Of a stretch of DNA of 64,000 nt, positions 43,772 to 53,581 are shown piece by piece. The notes beneath the pieces were generated by a model that worked only from the letters and a program-made list of their open reading frames with translations, did no database searches and was not told the origin of the DNA. Origin of the DNA: Chloroflexota bacterium (GTDB lineage Bacteria; Chloroflexota; UBA6077; JACCZL01); NCBI GenBank assembly GCA_030447245.1, contig JAUJPG010000019.1, positions 12,583 through 76,582 on the forward strand, in the 5' to 3' direction. Both the position numbers and the translations under genes were made by a program. The first letter of the stretch is position 1, and every line of letters starts with the position of its first letter.

Positions 43772-44785
43772 ATGACCATCACCGACTCAACGGCCCGAGA
43801 CACTCTGCGCCAGCTCATCTATGGCTTCCGCGCCAGTGACCTGATTGGCGCTGCCGTCGAACTTGGCATCGCCGACCTGCTCGCCGACGGCCCCAGGAGC
43901 AGCGCCGAGCTGGCTGAGCGCGCGCGCACCCTGATGCCCTCCACCGCGTGCTGCGGGCCCTCGCCCAGCTCGGCATCTTCGCGATGCTGGATGACGGCCG
44001 CTTCACCTTGACGCCGTTGGGCGAGCCCCTGCGCAGCGACGTCCCGGACTCGCTTCACCCGCTCGCTCGCTTCTGGGGGATCGAGTCTAACCGACGTCCG
44101 TGGCTCAACTTGCAGCACACGGTTAGGGCCGGTCAGACCGCCTTCGACCATATCTACGGCATGACCTGGATCGAGTACCTCGCCGCCCACCCCGGACGCG
44201 GCCGCGATTTTCAACGCCGGAATGACCGCCCTCACCACCGCGGTGACCAACGCCGTGGTCGCCACCTACGACTTCAGCTCTTTCCACACCATCGTCGACG
44301 TCGGCGGTGGCAACGGCACTCTGATGGCGGCCGTCCTCGCGGCCCATCCAGAGGCGCGCGGCATCATCTTCGACCTGCCGCACGCTCGTGACGGCACTTC
44401 AGCACCTCTCGGCCGCCGGCCTGGCGAAACGCTGCGAGTTCGTTGGCGGTGACTTCTTCGCATCGGTCCCGGCCGGGGCGGAGGCCTACCTCTTGAAGTG
44501 GATCATTCACGACTGGGACGACGAGCGGAGCCTGGCCATCCTCCGCAGCTGTCGCCGGGCGATGGCGCCGGCAGCAAGCTCCTGATCGTCGAGCGCCCGC
44601 TGCCGCCCGGCAACGAGCCTGCCCTGGACGCCATCCTCGGGGACATCACGATGCTGGTTTCGACCGGTGGTCGCGAACGCACCGAGGCCGAGTACCGTGC
44701 CCTGCTCGAGGCGGCTGATCTGCGCCTGGAGAGAACCGTCGGAACCGGGACTCCGTTCAGCGTGCTCGAGGCCGCACCAACGTAG
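43772..44785 (+). pseudogene. O-methyltransferase 2 (same family), several frameshifts
   Basis: Parts in successive frames give [123 protein letters not shown] and SVLEAAPT at the end. Shifts lie near 43930, 44195, 44385 and 44573. Restored, it would be about 335 residues and roughly half identical to the preceding gene, so a tandem duplication is likely. The catalytic His-Asp is kept. Confidence 0.72.
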
Positions 44786-44865
44786 ACGAGTCCAGATGTT
44801 CCGCGCCTCCACCAAGCTTGGCCGCGTCTGCGGCTCCGAGCACCATCGCCAGGCTGGAGCCTGAA

Positions 44866-45351
44866 ATGCCGTCGATGAGCGTCCCCGCATTCGTGGCCAG
44901 GTGACGGGCGTCCGCGCGGACCGAGAAAGCCGCGTCACACGAGCACTTCATCAACCAGTGTGAGATGCGTGGCCACGAGACGCCCAACAGCCGCCCCACG
45001 TGCGAGCGCTTCACCTTCGAGAAGGGCATCGGGAAGACGGGCGGAAGAGACGGGTTCGCCGACGTTTGGAAGCGCAGCTTCTTCGCCTGGGAGCACAAGG
45101 GGAAGCGCAAGAGTCTCAAGGTCGCCTACGACGGGCTCCTTCAATATCGGGAAGACCTGGAGAACCCGCCGCTCCTCATCGTATGCGAGCTCTATCGCTT
45201 CGAGGTCCAGACAAACGCCAGTGGCACGGCCAAGCACTTGTACGCCTTCGGCCTGGCCGACATTCAGGCGAACGTCCCGACCACCACGTGCGCCGTGCCG
45301 CCACTCGACCTGCTCCGGCACGAGCGAGTTGAACTACAAGCCGCCGATTAG
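44866..45351 (+). pseudogene. N-terminal domain of a large DNA methyltransferase, truncated and with a nonsense codon
   Basis: The frame begins MPSMSVPAFVAR, then a TGA at 44902-44904, then RASARTEKAASHEHFINQCEM. EKGIGKTGGRDGFADVWKRSFFAWEHKGKRKSLKVAYDGLLQYREDLENPPLLIVCELYRFEVQTN follows. As I know it, this is the N-terminal DNA-recognition/nuclease-like region of class I DNA methyltransferases of type II/BREX style (FAWEYKGKxxxLxxAYxQLLQYREALENPPLLVVCD), where the interrupted residue is a Trp. The methyltransferase core (about 800 further residues) is absent. It ends overlapping the third O-methyltransferase tail to tail. Confidence 0.65.
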
Positions 45352-46337
45352 GCAGCAGTAGCCTCAACGATGCGCAGAGGCCCGGCCGTCTCGATGACGT
45401 CGCCGTAACGTAAGCCGGTACGCTCGAAGAGCTCACGAAACTGGCGTGCAGTTCGCTCGCGTCCGCCAGTCACATACAGCATGAGCACGTCCAGGGTCTG
45501 GGCGCGCGGGTCGGCCTGCTCTTCGGCAATGACGCTCTCGATGACGAGCACGGTTGCGCCGGGCGGTGCCGCGCGACGGACCGCACCGAGGATGGCAAGG
45601 GCCTCCGCGTCAGCCCAGTCGTGGATGACTTCCATCAGGATGTAGGCGTCAGCAGCCGGCAACGCGTCGACGAAGAAGTCCCCGGCCCGCGGCGTTAGCC
45701 GCTCGTGCTCGAAGTCCAGGCTGTCGATGACCTTGGGCTGGTCGAACAGGATGCCGCTGGCGGTCGGCGTAGCATCGAGCACGGCTCGCAGGAGGTGTCC
45801 GCGACCGCCGCCGATGTCCGCGATCGTCCTGAAACGGCTGAAGTCGTAGGCGCCGAGTACGGCAGCGATGTCAGCACCTGCCTTGGCCGTCATGGCCTGA
45901 CCAAAGATCTGGGCTTCGCTGGGATGGTCCTGGAAGTAGGCCCACAGCCCTTTGGGTTCCACCAACTCAATGGCGGGCGAGCCGGTGCGGACCGAGTGAT
46001 CGAAGCGGGCGAGACTGGACCAGAACACGGGCAGACCCATCATCCGGGGGAAGGCGCGCATCGACATCGGATGATCGCTCCGCAGCAGTCGAGATGCCTC
46101 CGTGTGCCCGTAGCCGCCGGCTTGGTGCTCAAAGATGCCGTGCGCAGCCAGGAGACGCAGGACTCGATCGAGCGCGTCCGGGTCGGCTCCGCACCTCGAC
46201 GCCAGCTCGTTGACGGTAACCGGTTCGTTCTCGATCTGGTCGGCCACTCCGAGGTCGGCCGCGAGATGAAGGCATCTCGCCGGGACGACGGCGTTGGTCA
46301 AGGTCCAGATGATCTCGTGCGGTTGCTGCTGGATCAT
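45348..46337 (-). CDS. O-methyltransferase 3 (same family), intact
   Basis: The 329-residue protein has the dimerisation helix ARCLHLAADLGVADQIENEPVTVNELASRCGADPDALDRVLRLLAAHGIF, the SAM site FRTIADIGGGRGHLLRAVLDATPTASGILFDQP, and AYILMEVIHDWADAEALAILGAVRRAAPPG with the catalytic His-Asp. Unlike its two relatives it is free of frameshifts and lies on the opposite strand. The ATG at 46337 was chosen; a start at 46370 adds 11 residues. Confidence 0.87.
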   Translation of the reverse strand: MIQQQPHEIIWTLTNAVVPARCLHLAADLGVADQIENEPVTVNELASRCGADPDALDRVLRLLAAHGIFEHQAGGYGHTEASRLLRSDHPMSMRAFPRMMGLPVFWSSLARFDHSVRTGSPAIELVEPKGLWAYFQDHPSEAQIFGQAMTAKAGADIAAVLGAYDFSRFRTIADIGGGRGHLLRAVLDATPTASGILFDQPKVIDSLDFEHERLTPRAGDFFVDALPAADAYILMEVIHDWADAEALAILGAVRRAAPPGATVLVIESVIAEEQADPRAQTLDVLMLYVTGGRERTARQFRELFERTGLRYGDVIETAGPLRIVEATAA

Positions 46338-46674
46338 GGTGCGCTCCTGGGAAGGGGAGGGCTCTGGCACCGCCTGGGTGAGGCAAGCGCTCGGTCCATG
46401 GCGCCAGCATAGGGCGGCCCGGCACGGCCGTCAAGCGGGGCTCGCGGGCCGGGTCACCATCGATGTGTGAAAACTGGGGCGGGCGCTGGCTACGATGCCG
46501 ACTGGACGGTCCGGGTTATCGAAGCTCGGCACACAATGGTGCGGTGCGCCCGAATCAAGTTTGACCTCGGGTACCTGGAGGCACCACCGACTGTGGCTCT
46601 CGCGGGGAGCACGTGCAGTAGAGGCTGTTGAGAGCGGGCGCCCTGCCCGGCCGCCGCGAGGGGATGGCCGGGCG

Positions 46675-46995
46675 ATGGACATCCTTTACGCGCGCTGCTG
46701 TGGCCCGAACGTGCATAAGAAGAGCGTCGTTGCGTGCCTGCTCACGCCGGATCCCGGGCGCGGCCTGCGCAAGGAGGTCCGGACCTTCCGGACGATGACC
46801 GACGACCTGCTGGCGCTGCGCGTCTGCCTGGCGCCGGCGGGCTGCAGGCACGTGGCAATGGAAAGCACGGGCGTGTACTGGCAGCCCGTCCGGAACTTGC
46901 TTGAGGCTCGGTTCGCACTCCTGCTGGTGAACCCGCGGGCCATCCGCGAGCGTGCTGCACCAGACACCTTGCCTACCCTCGCGCCGCCGACGTGA
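46675..46995 (+). mobile_element. IS110-family transposase N-terminal relic
   Basis: MDILYARCCGPNVHKKSVVACLLTP and HVAMESTGVYWQPVRNLLEARFALLLVNPRAIR match the DEDD N-terminal catalytic domain of IS110-type transposases, usually about 400 residues. The Asp of DVHK is replaced by Asn (PNVHK), which would remove a catalytic acid. The rest of the protein and the C-terminal Ser domain are missing after about 46970. Confidence 0.85.
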
Positions 46996-47186
46996 TCAGC
47001 CGACCCTGGCCCGTGATGAGCACGCGCCCGCCCACCCGCGGCACCCGACCATCGCCGCACATGCGTGAGCCTGTGCTCCGAGTAGCTACGGTGACGTACG
47101 AAGGACCTAACCCAACGGAGCCGCGGCGGAATCCGAGCACATCATCAGCGTTCAGCGACGGCTCACGCTGACTCGACGCACGTGCG

Positions 47187-48245
47187 TCACCTGTGGGCAG
47201 GCATTCGCGAGCTGGTAACGCCGGCAACCGCGGGCATGACCTCACGCGCGAACATCCGCATCGAGCGACGAACGTCGTCGATAGGCAGGCCGCCGACGTC
47301 GAACCAGCCGATGAAATCAGTCGCCCCCATCGCCGCCGTTCGATGCATCTCGGCGATGCAGCGATCAGGCGTCCCATAGACCAGGCGGTCCCACCAGGCC
47401 TCCTCGGTCGGTTCCTCGGCCGGCGGTACGGTATGGTTCTGCCCGGCCACGATCTGACTGATGCCCTGGCGCAGGCTGTCGGCGGTTCGCCGCTGCCACC
47501 GCGTCTGCCAGACGGCCTCGCGCGCCTCCGCCTCCGTCTCGGTGACGTGGACGAAGCGCTGGATGCTGATGCGCGGCTCGCGGTCCGCGTGGCCGGCTGC
47601 CTGCCACGCTCCCCGATAGCGATCGACCCACTCCGCGATCTGGTCCTGACTGGTCGTACTGCCGGAGAGCAGCAGAGAATACCCTTGCCGTGCTGCCCAG
47701 TCGACCGACGTCGCGCTCTGGGCCGCCATCCAGATCGGCGGGTGCGGCGTCTGAACCGGCCTCGGCAACACCGTGATCGGGTGCGGCACCCGGAAATGCT
47801 GCCCCTCGAACGTGAAGTCGTCGCGGCTCCAGGCCAGGGTCATCAGCTCCATTTGCTCGTTGAAGACGTCGCGGCTCTCGTCGATGTTGAGGTCGAAGCC
47901 GGCGAATTCCATCGGCTGATAGCCGCGGCCAACGCCCAGGTCGAGTCGACCACCAGTCAGGATGTCGGTCACGGCGATGTCTTCAGCCAGCCGCAAGGGC
48001 TGCCACAAGGGGGTGACGATGATCGCCTGACCGAAACGGATGCGCTTGGCCAGCGCGCTCGCCTTGGCGATCAGGAGCAGCGGATTGGTCGAGTAGCCGT
48101 AGTTCGAGAAGTGGTGCTCGGCGACCCAGACGTAGTCGAGCCCGAGCTCGTCCGCCAGGACCATCTGCTCGATCGTGTCGTTGATCCGTCGCTCGGCCGG
48201 GTCCATGTTCGGTGCACCCACCAGATGAAAGGTCCCTATGCGCAC
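47187..48245 (-). CDS. LLM-class flavin-dependent oxidoreductase 1
   Basis: The 352-residue luciferase-like monooxygenase starts MRIGTFHLVGAPN. It carries ADELGLDYVWVAEHHFSNYGYSTNPLLLIAKASALAKRIRFGQAIIVTPLWQPLRLAEDIAVTDILTGGRLDLGVGRGYQPMEF, the FMN/F420 barrel pattern of bacterial luciferases. QSATSVDWAARQGYSLLLSG lies in the second half. These enzymes oxidise alkanes, sulfonates, amines or F420-linked substrates; the substrate here is not evident. No flavin reductase is adjacent. Confidence 0.88.
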   Translation of the reverse strand: MRIGTFHLVGAPNMDPAERRINDTIEQMVLADELGLDYVWVAEHHFSNYGYSTNPLLLIAKASALAKRIRFGQAIIVTPLWQPLRLAEDIAVTDILTGGRLDLGVGRGYQPMEFAGFDLNIDESRDVFNEQMELMTLAWSRDDFTFEGQHFRVPHPITVLPRPVQTPHPPIWMAAQSATSVDWAARQGYSLLLSGSTTSQDQIAEWVDRYRGAWQAAGHADREPRISIQRFVHVTETEAEAREAVWQTRWQRRTADSLRQGISQIVAGQNHTVPPAEEPTEEAWWDRLVYGTPDRCIAEMHRTAAMGATDFIGWFDVGGLPIDDVRRSMRMFAREVMPAVAGVTSSRMPAHR

Positions 48246-48440
48246 GGGTGACTCCTTTAGGGCTAGGCGGTTGGCCGTGGTCGGCCAGCGGCAGTGGTGA
48301 CTCGGGTATTCGAGTATCGTACCTGCTCAACTGCATCCGCGGCGGGCTTACGAAGGCGGGCGAGCCAAGGCTTGGCGACCTAGTGGTCCGTTCCTCAATG
48401 CAGGTACAAGTAGAGGCATGATCGGCTGCAGGAGGCTGCC

Positions 48441-49047
48441 ATGCCGAAGTTGCCCCGTGCCCGCCCGCCATTGGACGCTACCGAGGAGCGGCGGGTCCGC
48501 AAGCTGGCTGCGAGTCGTCCTGCGCCCGACGACTGGATCCGGCGCGCCCGGATGATCACGCGCAGCTGGGACGGCCTGCCTAAGGCGACCGGCCCGGGGC
48601 CGGCCGCAAGCGGCGACTGAGCGAGGCCGCGCGCAGCATCGTCCTTGCCTTGGCGGCGACCGACCAGCCCGGTCGACTGATCCGTCACGCCGATGGTGAG
48701 CTGGCCGCCCAAGATGACCAGGCCGAGGCGGGCTGAGCGTCCAGTGCGCCTCGGGGCCACGGCCCAGGCTCACGGCATTCGGATGGGCCGCGGCCAGGTG
48801 CCGCGAATCTTCCCAGCCGAGGGGGCGCGCTGGCGCCAGCCGCGCTGCTGGGCGACCAGCGCCGACCCGGACGTTGCCTCAAGAGGACCGAGATCGTCGC
48901 GCTCCACACCGTCCCATCCGACGGCGCCATGGTCCTCGGCCTGGACGAGCTTGGGTCGGTGACGCCGCGCACCTTCCCGCCGGCGCTGGGCTGGGCCTTG
49001 GACGGCCTCGTGGACGACACGCCGCCGTCCGACCCTTCGCGGCGAGG
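48441..49047 (+). pseudogene. IS630-type transposase relic (second subfamily), frameshifted
   Basis: The start MPKLPRARPPLDATEERRVRKLAASRPAPDDWIRRARMI has GGAGG before it. Later frames give RLIRHADGELAAQDDQAEAG, then KRTEIVALHTVPSDGAMVLGLDELGSVTPRTFPPALGW, where DELG holds a DDE-type Asp. The order matches IS630-related transposases with an N-terminal HTH. There are at least three frameshifts, and the C-terminal DDE half is missing. It resembles neither IS630 copy at 21-23 kb. Confidence 0.7.
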
Positions 49048-49252
49048 CTTTCATCTCGGCACCTCCAGAACGCTACCGAAACCACCGGCGCCTCTGCTCG
49101 ACTCCCGCGATCAACTCGTCGTAGGACCTGGCGAAGGCAGCCACACCCTCAACTTCACCCTGGAGCGTCAAAAGGTCAGTCCGTGGTCATGAGACGGACC
49201 TGGCACGCTTCCTGCGCCCTATTCTGCACTACCGCGATTTCAAGGGGACTTG

Positions 49253-49537
49253 ATGCAATCGAACGACGTGACCGAGACAACGGCTACCTACCTGAAGCTG
49301 ATGGAGGTGGTCCCAACGCAGGCATACCTCGGGGCCGCCCTTGGTAGCATTGCAGTGTCGGCGCTCTTGCGCCTGTTCGGGAAGAAGGATGCCGCTGTCT
49401 TCGTCGGCCAGTGGCCGCCGACGTTCATCCTGTTCGCCCTGGCCTACAAGATCCTTCAGCCCAGCGACGAGGACGCACTCCAGGATGGTCATGAGGCGAT
49501 CGAGCACCCGTCCAACCTGGTTGGTGCCGGCCGCTAA
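49253..49537 (+). CDS. Small membrane protein, function unknown
   Basis: The 94-residue product has two hydrophobic stretches (AYLGAALGSIAVSALLRLFG and AAVFVGQWPPTFILFALAYKIL) separated by a GKKD turn, with an acidic/polar C-terminus. It resembles small conserved proteins of Chloroflexota that I cannot name. The ATG at 49253 has AAGGGG upstream, and a TATTCT -10 candidate lies at 49220-49225. A 15-pair hairpin after the stop closes the unit, so it is likely expressed alone. It survives intact between insertion-sequence relics. Confidence 0.6.
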   Translation: MQSNDVTETTATYLKLMEVVPTQAYLGAALGSIAVSALLRLFGKKDAAVFVGQWPPTFILFALAYKILQPSDEDALQDGHEAIEHPSNLVGAGR

Positions 49538-49562
49538 GGTCAGACTAATCGCAGTCTGTTGG

Positions 49563-49595
49563 AGAGGCGGCATCCAGGCTCTGGATGCCGCCTCT
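49563..49595. terminator. Perfect 15-bp stem-loop
   Basis: AGAGGCGGCATCCAG (49563-49577) and CTGGATGCCGCCTCT (49581-49595) pair perfectly around GCT, 26 bases past the stop of the small membrane protein. The T-run is poor, but the stem is the strongest in the window. Confidence 0.6.
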
Positions 49596-49789
49596 GTCTA
49601 TACCCACACCTCGTCAGCACGGTGGGCAGGTATGCAGCTGGGTGTTCCAAAAGCCCTCGCTTCTGACGGACCACGCCGACCCGGCGAGATCAAGCGCGGG
49701 AAGCTCACGGATATACTCCTCCTGAGTCCTCGGGGCATTCCGCGGACGCTGTGCCCGCCTGCCGATCCGTCGGCGGTGGGAATCCCCGC

Positions 49790-50075
49790 GTCGGGCGGCA
49801 GGAGCAGCGCGTGCAGGTAGGCCGCTCCGTACGCGTCGTGGGCCTGGGCCTGCTCCATCGCCGCCAGCAGCGCCGCCGCGCCGCACCGCGCGTACAACCC
49901 GTAGACGGTCAGCACCTCCGGCCCGGCCGGGCCCGCTGCCGCCGCGACAATTCGCTCACGTGCCGCGCCGCCACCTCACCCCGGTCGGGCAGGGCCTGGC
50001 GGTAGAGCATCACCCGCGCCCGCGGCTTGCGGCCGAACAGCGGCGCGAAGTGGGCGGGATCAACCACTGGATGGC
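49790..50075 (-). mobile_element. IS21-family IstA C-terminal relic
   Basis: HPVVDPAHFAPLFGRKPRARVMLYRQALPDRGEVAARHVSELSRRQRAR is followed, in another frame, by LTVYGLYARCGAAALLAAMEQAQAHDAYGAAYLHALL. Together these match the C-terminal end of IS21 IstA transposases. One frameshift lies near 49925, and the N-terminal catalytic core is absent. It is fused head to head with an IS630 fragment. Confidence 0.7.
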
Positions 50076-50129
50076 ACGCGCCGTCTGGGGCCCGAGCGTG
50101 CTCGGCCAGCCGCTCGGCGTCGCGCAATC

Positions 50130-50539
50130 CGGGCGAGAACAAGACCGTCATCGCGGCGCTCACGCGCGACGGGGTCGGCGCCCTGATGCGGTTCGATGGC
50201 GGGATGACCAGCGCTCGCTTCGCGGGCTACGTCCGCCACGTCCTCGCGCCGACCCTGCGAGAGCCCGGTCAGGTCGTCATCGCCGACAACCTGCGCGCCC
50301 ACTACGCTGACGACGCGCGGGCTGCCATCGAAGCGCAGGGCGCCCGGCTCATCCACCTGCCACCCTACTCGCCGGACTTCGACCCCATCGAGCACGCCTT
50401 CTCGAAGGTCAAGCACGCCCTCCGACGCGCGGCCCCACGGTCCGACGACGCTCTCCCGAGCGGCCACCTGGGCCGCCTTCGACACCATCACCTCGGTGGA
50501 CGCCGCCGCCTGGTTCGCCCCTGCGGCTATACATCCTAA
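50130..50539 (+). mobile_element. IS630-type transposase C-terminal relic (third subfamily)
   Basis: NKTVIAALTRDGVGALMRFDGGMTSARFAGYVRHVLAPTLREPGQVVIADNLRAHYADDARAAIEAQGARLIHLPPYSPDFDPIEHAFSKVKHALR is the DDE_3 half of an IS630-like transposase (Asp in ADN, Glu in PIEHAF). A shift near 50455 displaces the tail TWAAFDTITSVDAAAWFAPCGYTS. The N-terminal half is replaced by the IS21 relic. Confidence 0.8.
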
Positions 50540-50777
50540 CCATCAACTCCTATGCAGAGCGCTCTAAAGTCCGCCTCGCATCGATCCATGGGGTCGTTGC
50601 CTGGGTCCGGCGCCGACCTTCGAGCGCCCCTGCAGTCCAGCGCGTCGTCGGCCGAATTCTCGGCCGACGAAGATCGCGAGGAAGCCCGGTCAGGAACAGG
50701 GCGCCGAACTCCCGTCGCGGCATCGCCAGCTCGGGCCACACGCCTGAAGGCGAGTGGGCGGATCTAGCCGAGCCGTG

Positions 50778-51408
50778 CTAGGTTTGCTCTTGGCGGATCC
50801 ACTTGGCGACGGGAGCGGGCGCCTCGTAGGTCAAGACGGCGTCCAGCAGCGCCCTGGGGTTCTCCGCTTCGAGGAGCAGGCGGCGATGCTCCTGGGGGAC
50901 GAAGCCCTCGCGCACGGCGTCGTCGATCAAGGCCAACAGGCCATCGAAGAACCCTGCCACGTTGAGTACGCCGAACGCCTTGCGGTGCAGCCCGAGCTGA
51001 GCCCAGGTGACCATCTCGAACAGCTCCTCGAATGTGCCGAAGCCGCCCGGCATGGCGATGAAGGCGTCGGCAAGCTCGGCCATCAGCGCTTTGCGCTCGT
51101 GCATGCTGTTGACGACGCGCAGGTCGGTCAACCCTGGATGGGCCAGCTCCTTGCCCCAGAGCGCCTCGGGGATGACGCCGATCACCATGCCGCCAGCCGC
51201 GAGCGCCCCGTCGGCCAATGCCCCCATCAGCCCAACGCTCGCCCCTCCATAGACGAGCCCGATCCCGCGCTCGGCCAGCAGCCAGCCGAGCTGCTGGGCC
51301 TGCGTCAGGTACTCCCGGACGCGCGCCCGGCCGCGAGCCGCAAAATACGCAGATCCGCTCGATCGATCCTCGGGGCACTCGATCCCGCCTCCAGCTCTCG
51401 AGAGACAT
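50778..51408 (-). pseudogene. LOG-family protein (lysine decarboxylase-like fold), one frameshift
   Basis: The start ERICVFCGSRPGARP is the usual LOG N-terminus. After a shift near 51310 it continues MGALADGALAAGGMVIGVIPEALWGKELAHPGLTDLRVVNSMHERKALMAELADAFIAMPGGFGTFEELFEMVTWAQLGLH. This contains the family signature PGGxGTxxE, which forms the nucleotide-binding and catalytic site of cytokinin riboside monophosphate phosphoribohydrolases. The ATG at 51408 or the GTG at 51378 may start it. A strong hairpin lies just upstream. The bacterial substrate is AMP or a related nucleotide. Confidence 0.8.
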
Positions 51409-51415
51409 ACCTACC

Positions 51416-51448
51416 GTGCGCCGCGGACGTGTGGCGTCCGCGGCGCAC
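51416..51448 (-). promoter_or_regulatory. 14-bp perfect hairpin in the LOG gene leader
   Basis: GTGCGCCGCGGACG pairs perfectly with CGTCCGCGGCGCAC around a five-base loop, seven bases before the ATG at 51408. On the minus strand a TACACT -10 candidate (51458-51453) lies just upstream, so the hairpin would form in the 5' leader and cover the ribosome site. Confidence 0.5.
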
Positions 51449-51559
51449 GATCTAGTGTACCCCGACGGCAGCTCGCCTACTCCCGCCCCGAAGCGGGCGA
51501 TCCGCGGCGTCGACCGCGAACCCTGGCTACGATCCGCGGCGCGGTCGTCGGCCTGACGG

Positions 51560-52464
51560 AGCACGGCGTAGACGGTGCGGAACGTCAGGGCGGCGACGCC
51601 GTGGCGCTCCGCGCGCCGAACGACCTCGCCGTGGATCGCGTCAACTTCGAGACGCTGACCGCGCTTTCGAGATCGGCATGCAACGACGTTCGGTGCGCCG
51701 GACCAAGTCGGTCGGCTGAGCCAGCGCCTGATCAACAGTCGCGTCGTCGAGCGCGATTTCTTCCGCGCGGGCGACGCTCGCGGCCTCGCCCACGAGCGTC
51801 GCGTACAGCTCGCGGGTGGCCGGGTGCCCGCGCCACTCGGCGGTCCCGAGCCGCGTCAGGCAGCCGAGCGCGCTGAGCGACCCCATCGCCAGCAGCTTGG
51901 CCCAGAGCGTCAGCTGGATGTCCTCGACCACGGATCGCCACCCCGGTGGGCTCAAGGACGGCGCGCGCCAGCTCAACGTGCTCACCTGCCTCCGACCCGA
52001 GCGCGCCCACTTCGAGGTACTCGGACTCGGGCGGCAGGACGTGCTCGATGACACCGGGAGCAACCCGGGTCCCGCCGCCAACCAGCGCTCCGCCGAGCAC
52101 TGCGTCCGCGCCGTACGCCTGGGACAGCTGCTCGACGTTGCCAATCCGTTCTGGACGGTCAGAATCGCGGTGTTCGGGCCGACCATCGGCCGCAACCCCG
52201 GAATGGTGGCATCGTTGTCGTAGGTCTTGACGCAGAACAGGAGCAGGTCGGCCGGCCCGACCTCAGTCGGGTCGTCGGTCGCGGGCAAACGAGCGTGCAG
52301 CTCGCCGTGGCCGCGGCTGCGACCAGGACTCCTCGGCCTTGATCGCGTCGAGGTGAGCGCCCTTGTCCAGCAACGTCGGCTCGGTTCCTCGGCGGCGCTG
52401 GAGCAAGATGCCCAGGTAGGCGCCGACACCGCCGGCTCCGGACGATCGCGATGCGCGCGGCCAT
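51560..52464 (-). pseudogene. 2-dehydropantoate 2-reductase family protein (PanE/ApbA), several frameshifts
   Basis: The N-terminus MAARIAIV begins at the ATG at 52464. In other frames follow DLLLFCVKTYDNDATIPGLRPMVGPNTAILTVQNG, ADAVLGGALVGGGTRVAPGVIEHV, VVEDIQLTLWAKLLAMGSLSALGCLTRLGTAEW and EVDAIHGEVVRRAERHGVAALTFRTVYAVLRQAD. The order matches ketopantoate reductases (NAD fold, then ApbA_C). PanE makes pantoate for coenzyme A; remote paralogues act on other 2-keto acids. At least four shifts are needed. Its ATG overlaps the stop of the M20 peptidase (TAATG). Confidence 0.72.
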
Positions 52465-53581
52465 TACTCCCCCTCGGCGCGGCGGCCGCGACGATGCCAA
52501 GCAAGAAGTCCGCCAGCCGCCCAAGGTCGGCCGTGGCGATGTGCTCGTCGCGGGTGTGCGGGCGGCGCATCGCCGCGCTCAGGCAGACCGATGGCAGGCC
52601 TAGCTCGGCGAAGGTGTTGGCGTCGCTGCCGCCGCCGGTCGCCACCGCGCGATACGGCACGCCGGCCGCCTGAGCGCCGGCCCGCGCCAGGCGGACGGCT
52701 GGATCGTCCTCGGCGAGGCGGTAGGCGCGGTATTCTCGACGCGAGCTGTACTCCAGGGTGCAGCCAGTCTCGGCAGCGGCGGCCTCCCACCCTTCACGGA
52801 GGTCGGTCAGCACCCGGTCCAGCTTGCCGTCATCGAGCGAGCGCGCCTCGGCCTCGATGGTGGCGCGGGCCGGCACCGCGTTGCGAACTGAGCCGCCACT
52901 GACCAGGCCGACGTTACAGGTCGTGTCCTCGTCCAGCCGGCCGAGCGGCGTGCGGACGATCGCCCGCGCCGCGGCGAGGATCGCGCTGCGTCCCTGCTCC
53001 GGCTCCATGCCAGCGTGGGCCGCCGCGCCGACGAACGTGGCGCTGATGCTCTCGTAGCTCGGGGCGGCCGCGATGATCGTGCCAACGTCGCCTTCCGCGT
53101 CCGGCACGAAGCAGAGCTTGGCGTGAAGCTTAGAGACGTCGACCAGCCGAGCGCCGAGGTGGGCTCGCTCTTCGCCCCAGGTCAGCACAACCTCCAGCGG
53201 AGGGCGGGACAGCTCAGACTCCCGCAGCACCCGAAGCGTTTCGAGAATCGCGGCCAGTCCCGCCTGGTCGTCGGCACCGAGGATCGTCTCGCCCTCGCTC
53301 CGGACCACCCCGTCCTGCACGATCGGACGGATGCCCTCGCCGGGCTGCACCGTGTCGAGGTGGGCGCTGAGGGCGATCGGCAGCCCTGTGCCGCCGGGCA
53401 GCCGTCCGATCAGGTTGCCGACTCCATCCGGGCCGCTGCGATCGTGCTCGACGGCGAGCCCGAGCGCGTCTAGCTCCGCCATGAGGCGCTCGGCAATCGC
53501 CTGCTCCTTGAACGTTGGCGAGTCGATCCTCACCAGGTCGAGGAAGGTTTGGGTCACCCGCTCCAGGTTCGCCTTGGCCAT
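52464..53581 (-). CDS. M20-family metallopeptidase, PepT-like
   Basis: The protein has about 371 residues. The metal ligands and catalytic residues are in the usual order: ALSAHLDTVQPGEG (His, Asp), ILGADDQAGLAAIL (bridging Asp), LTWGEERAHLGARL (Glu-Glu), CFVPDAEGDVGTI and, at the end, RRPHTRDEHIATADL (His). The dimerisation domain sits between. It resembles tripeptidase T rather than amidohydrolases. A one-base slip near the last codons should be undone to reach the TAA at 52464-52466; otherwise the frame runs on into panE. ATG at 53581. Confidence 0.85.

Noticed and set aside
49201-49215. Sigma-54-like sequence TGGCACGCTTCCTGC before the small membrane protein
   Set aside because: Only one mismatch to the -24/-12 consensus, but no sigma-54 or activator gene is seen and Chloroflexota mostly lack it; a sigma-70 -10 (TATTCT) is adjacent. 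Probably chance.
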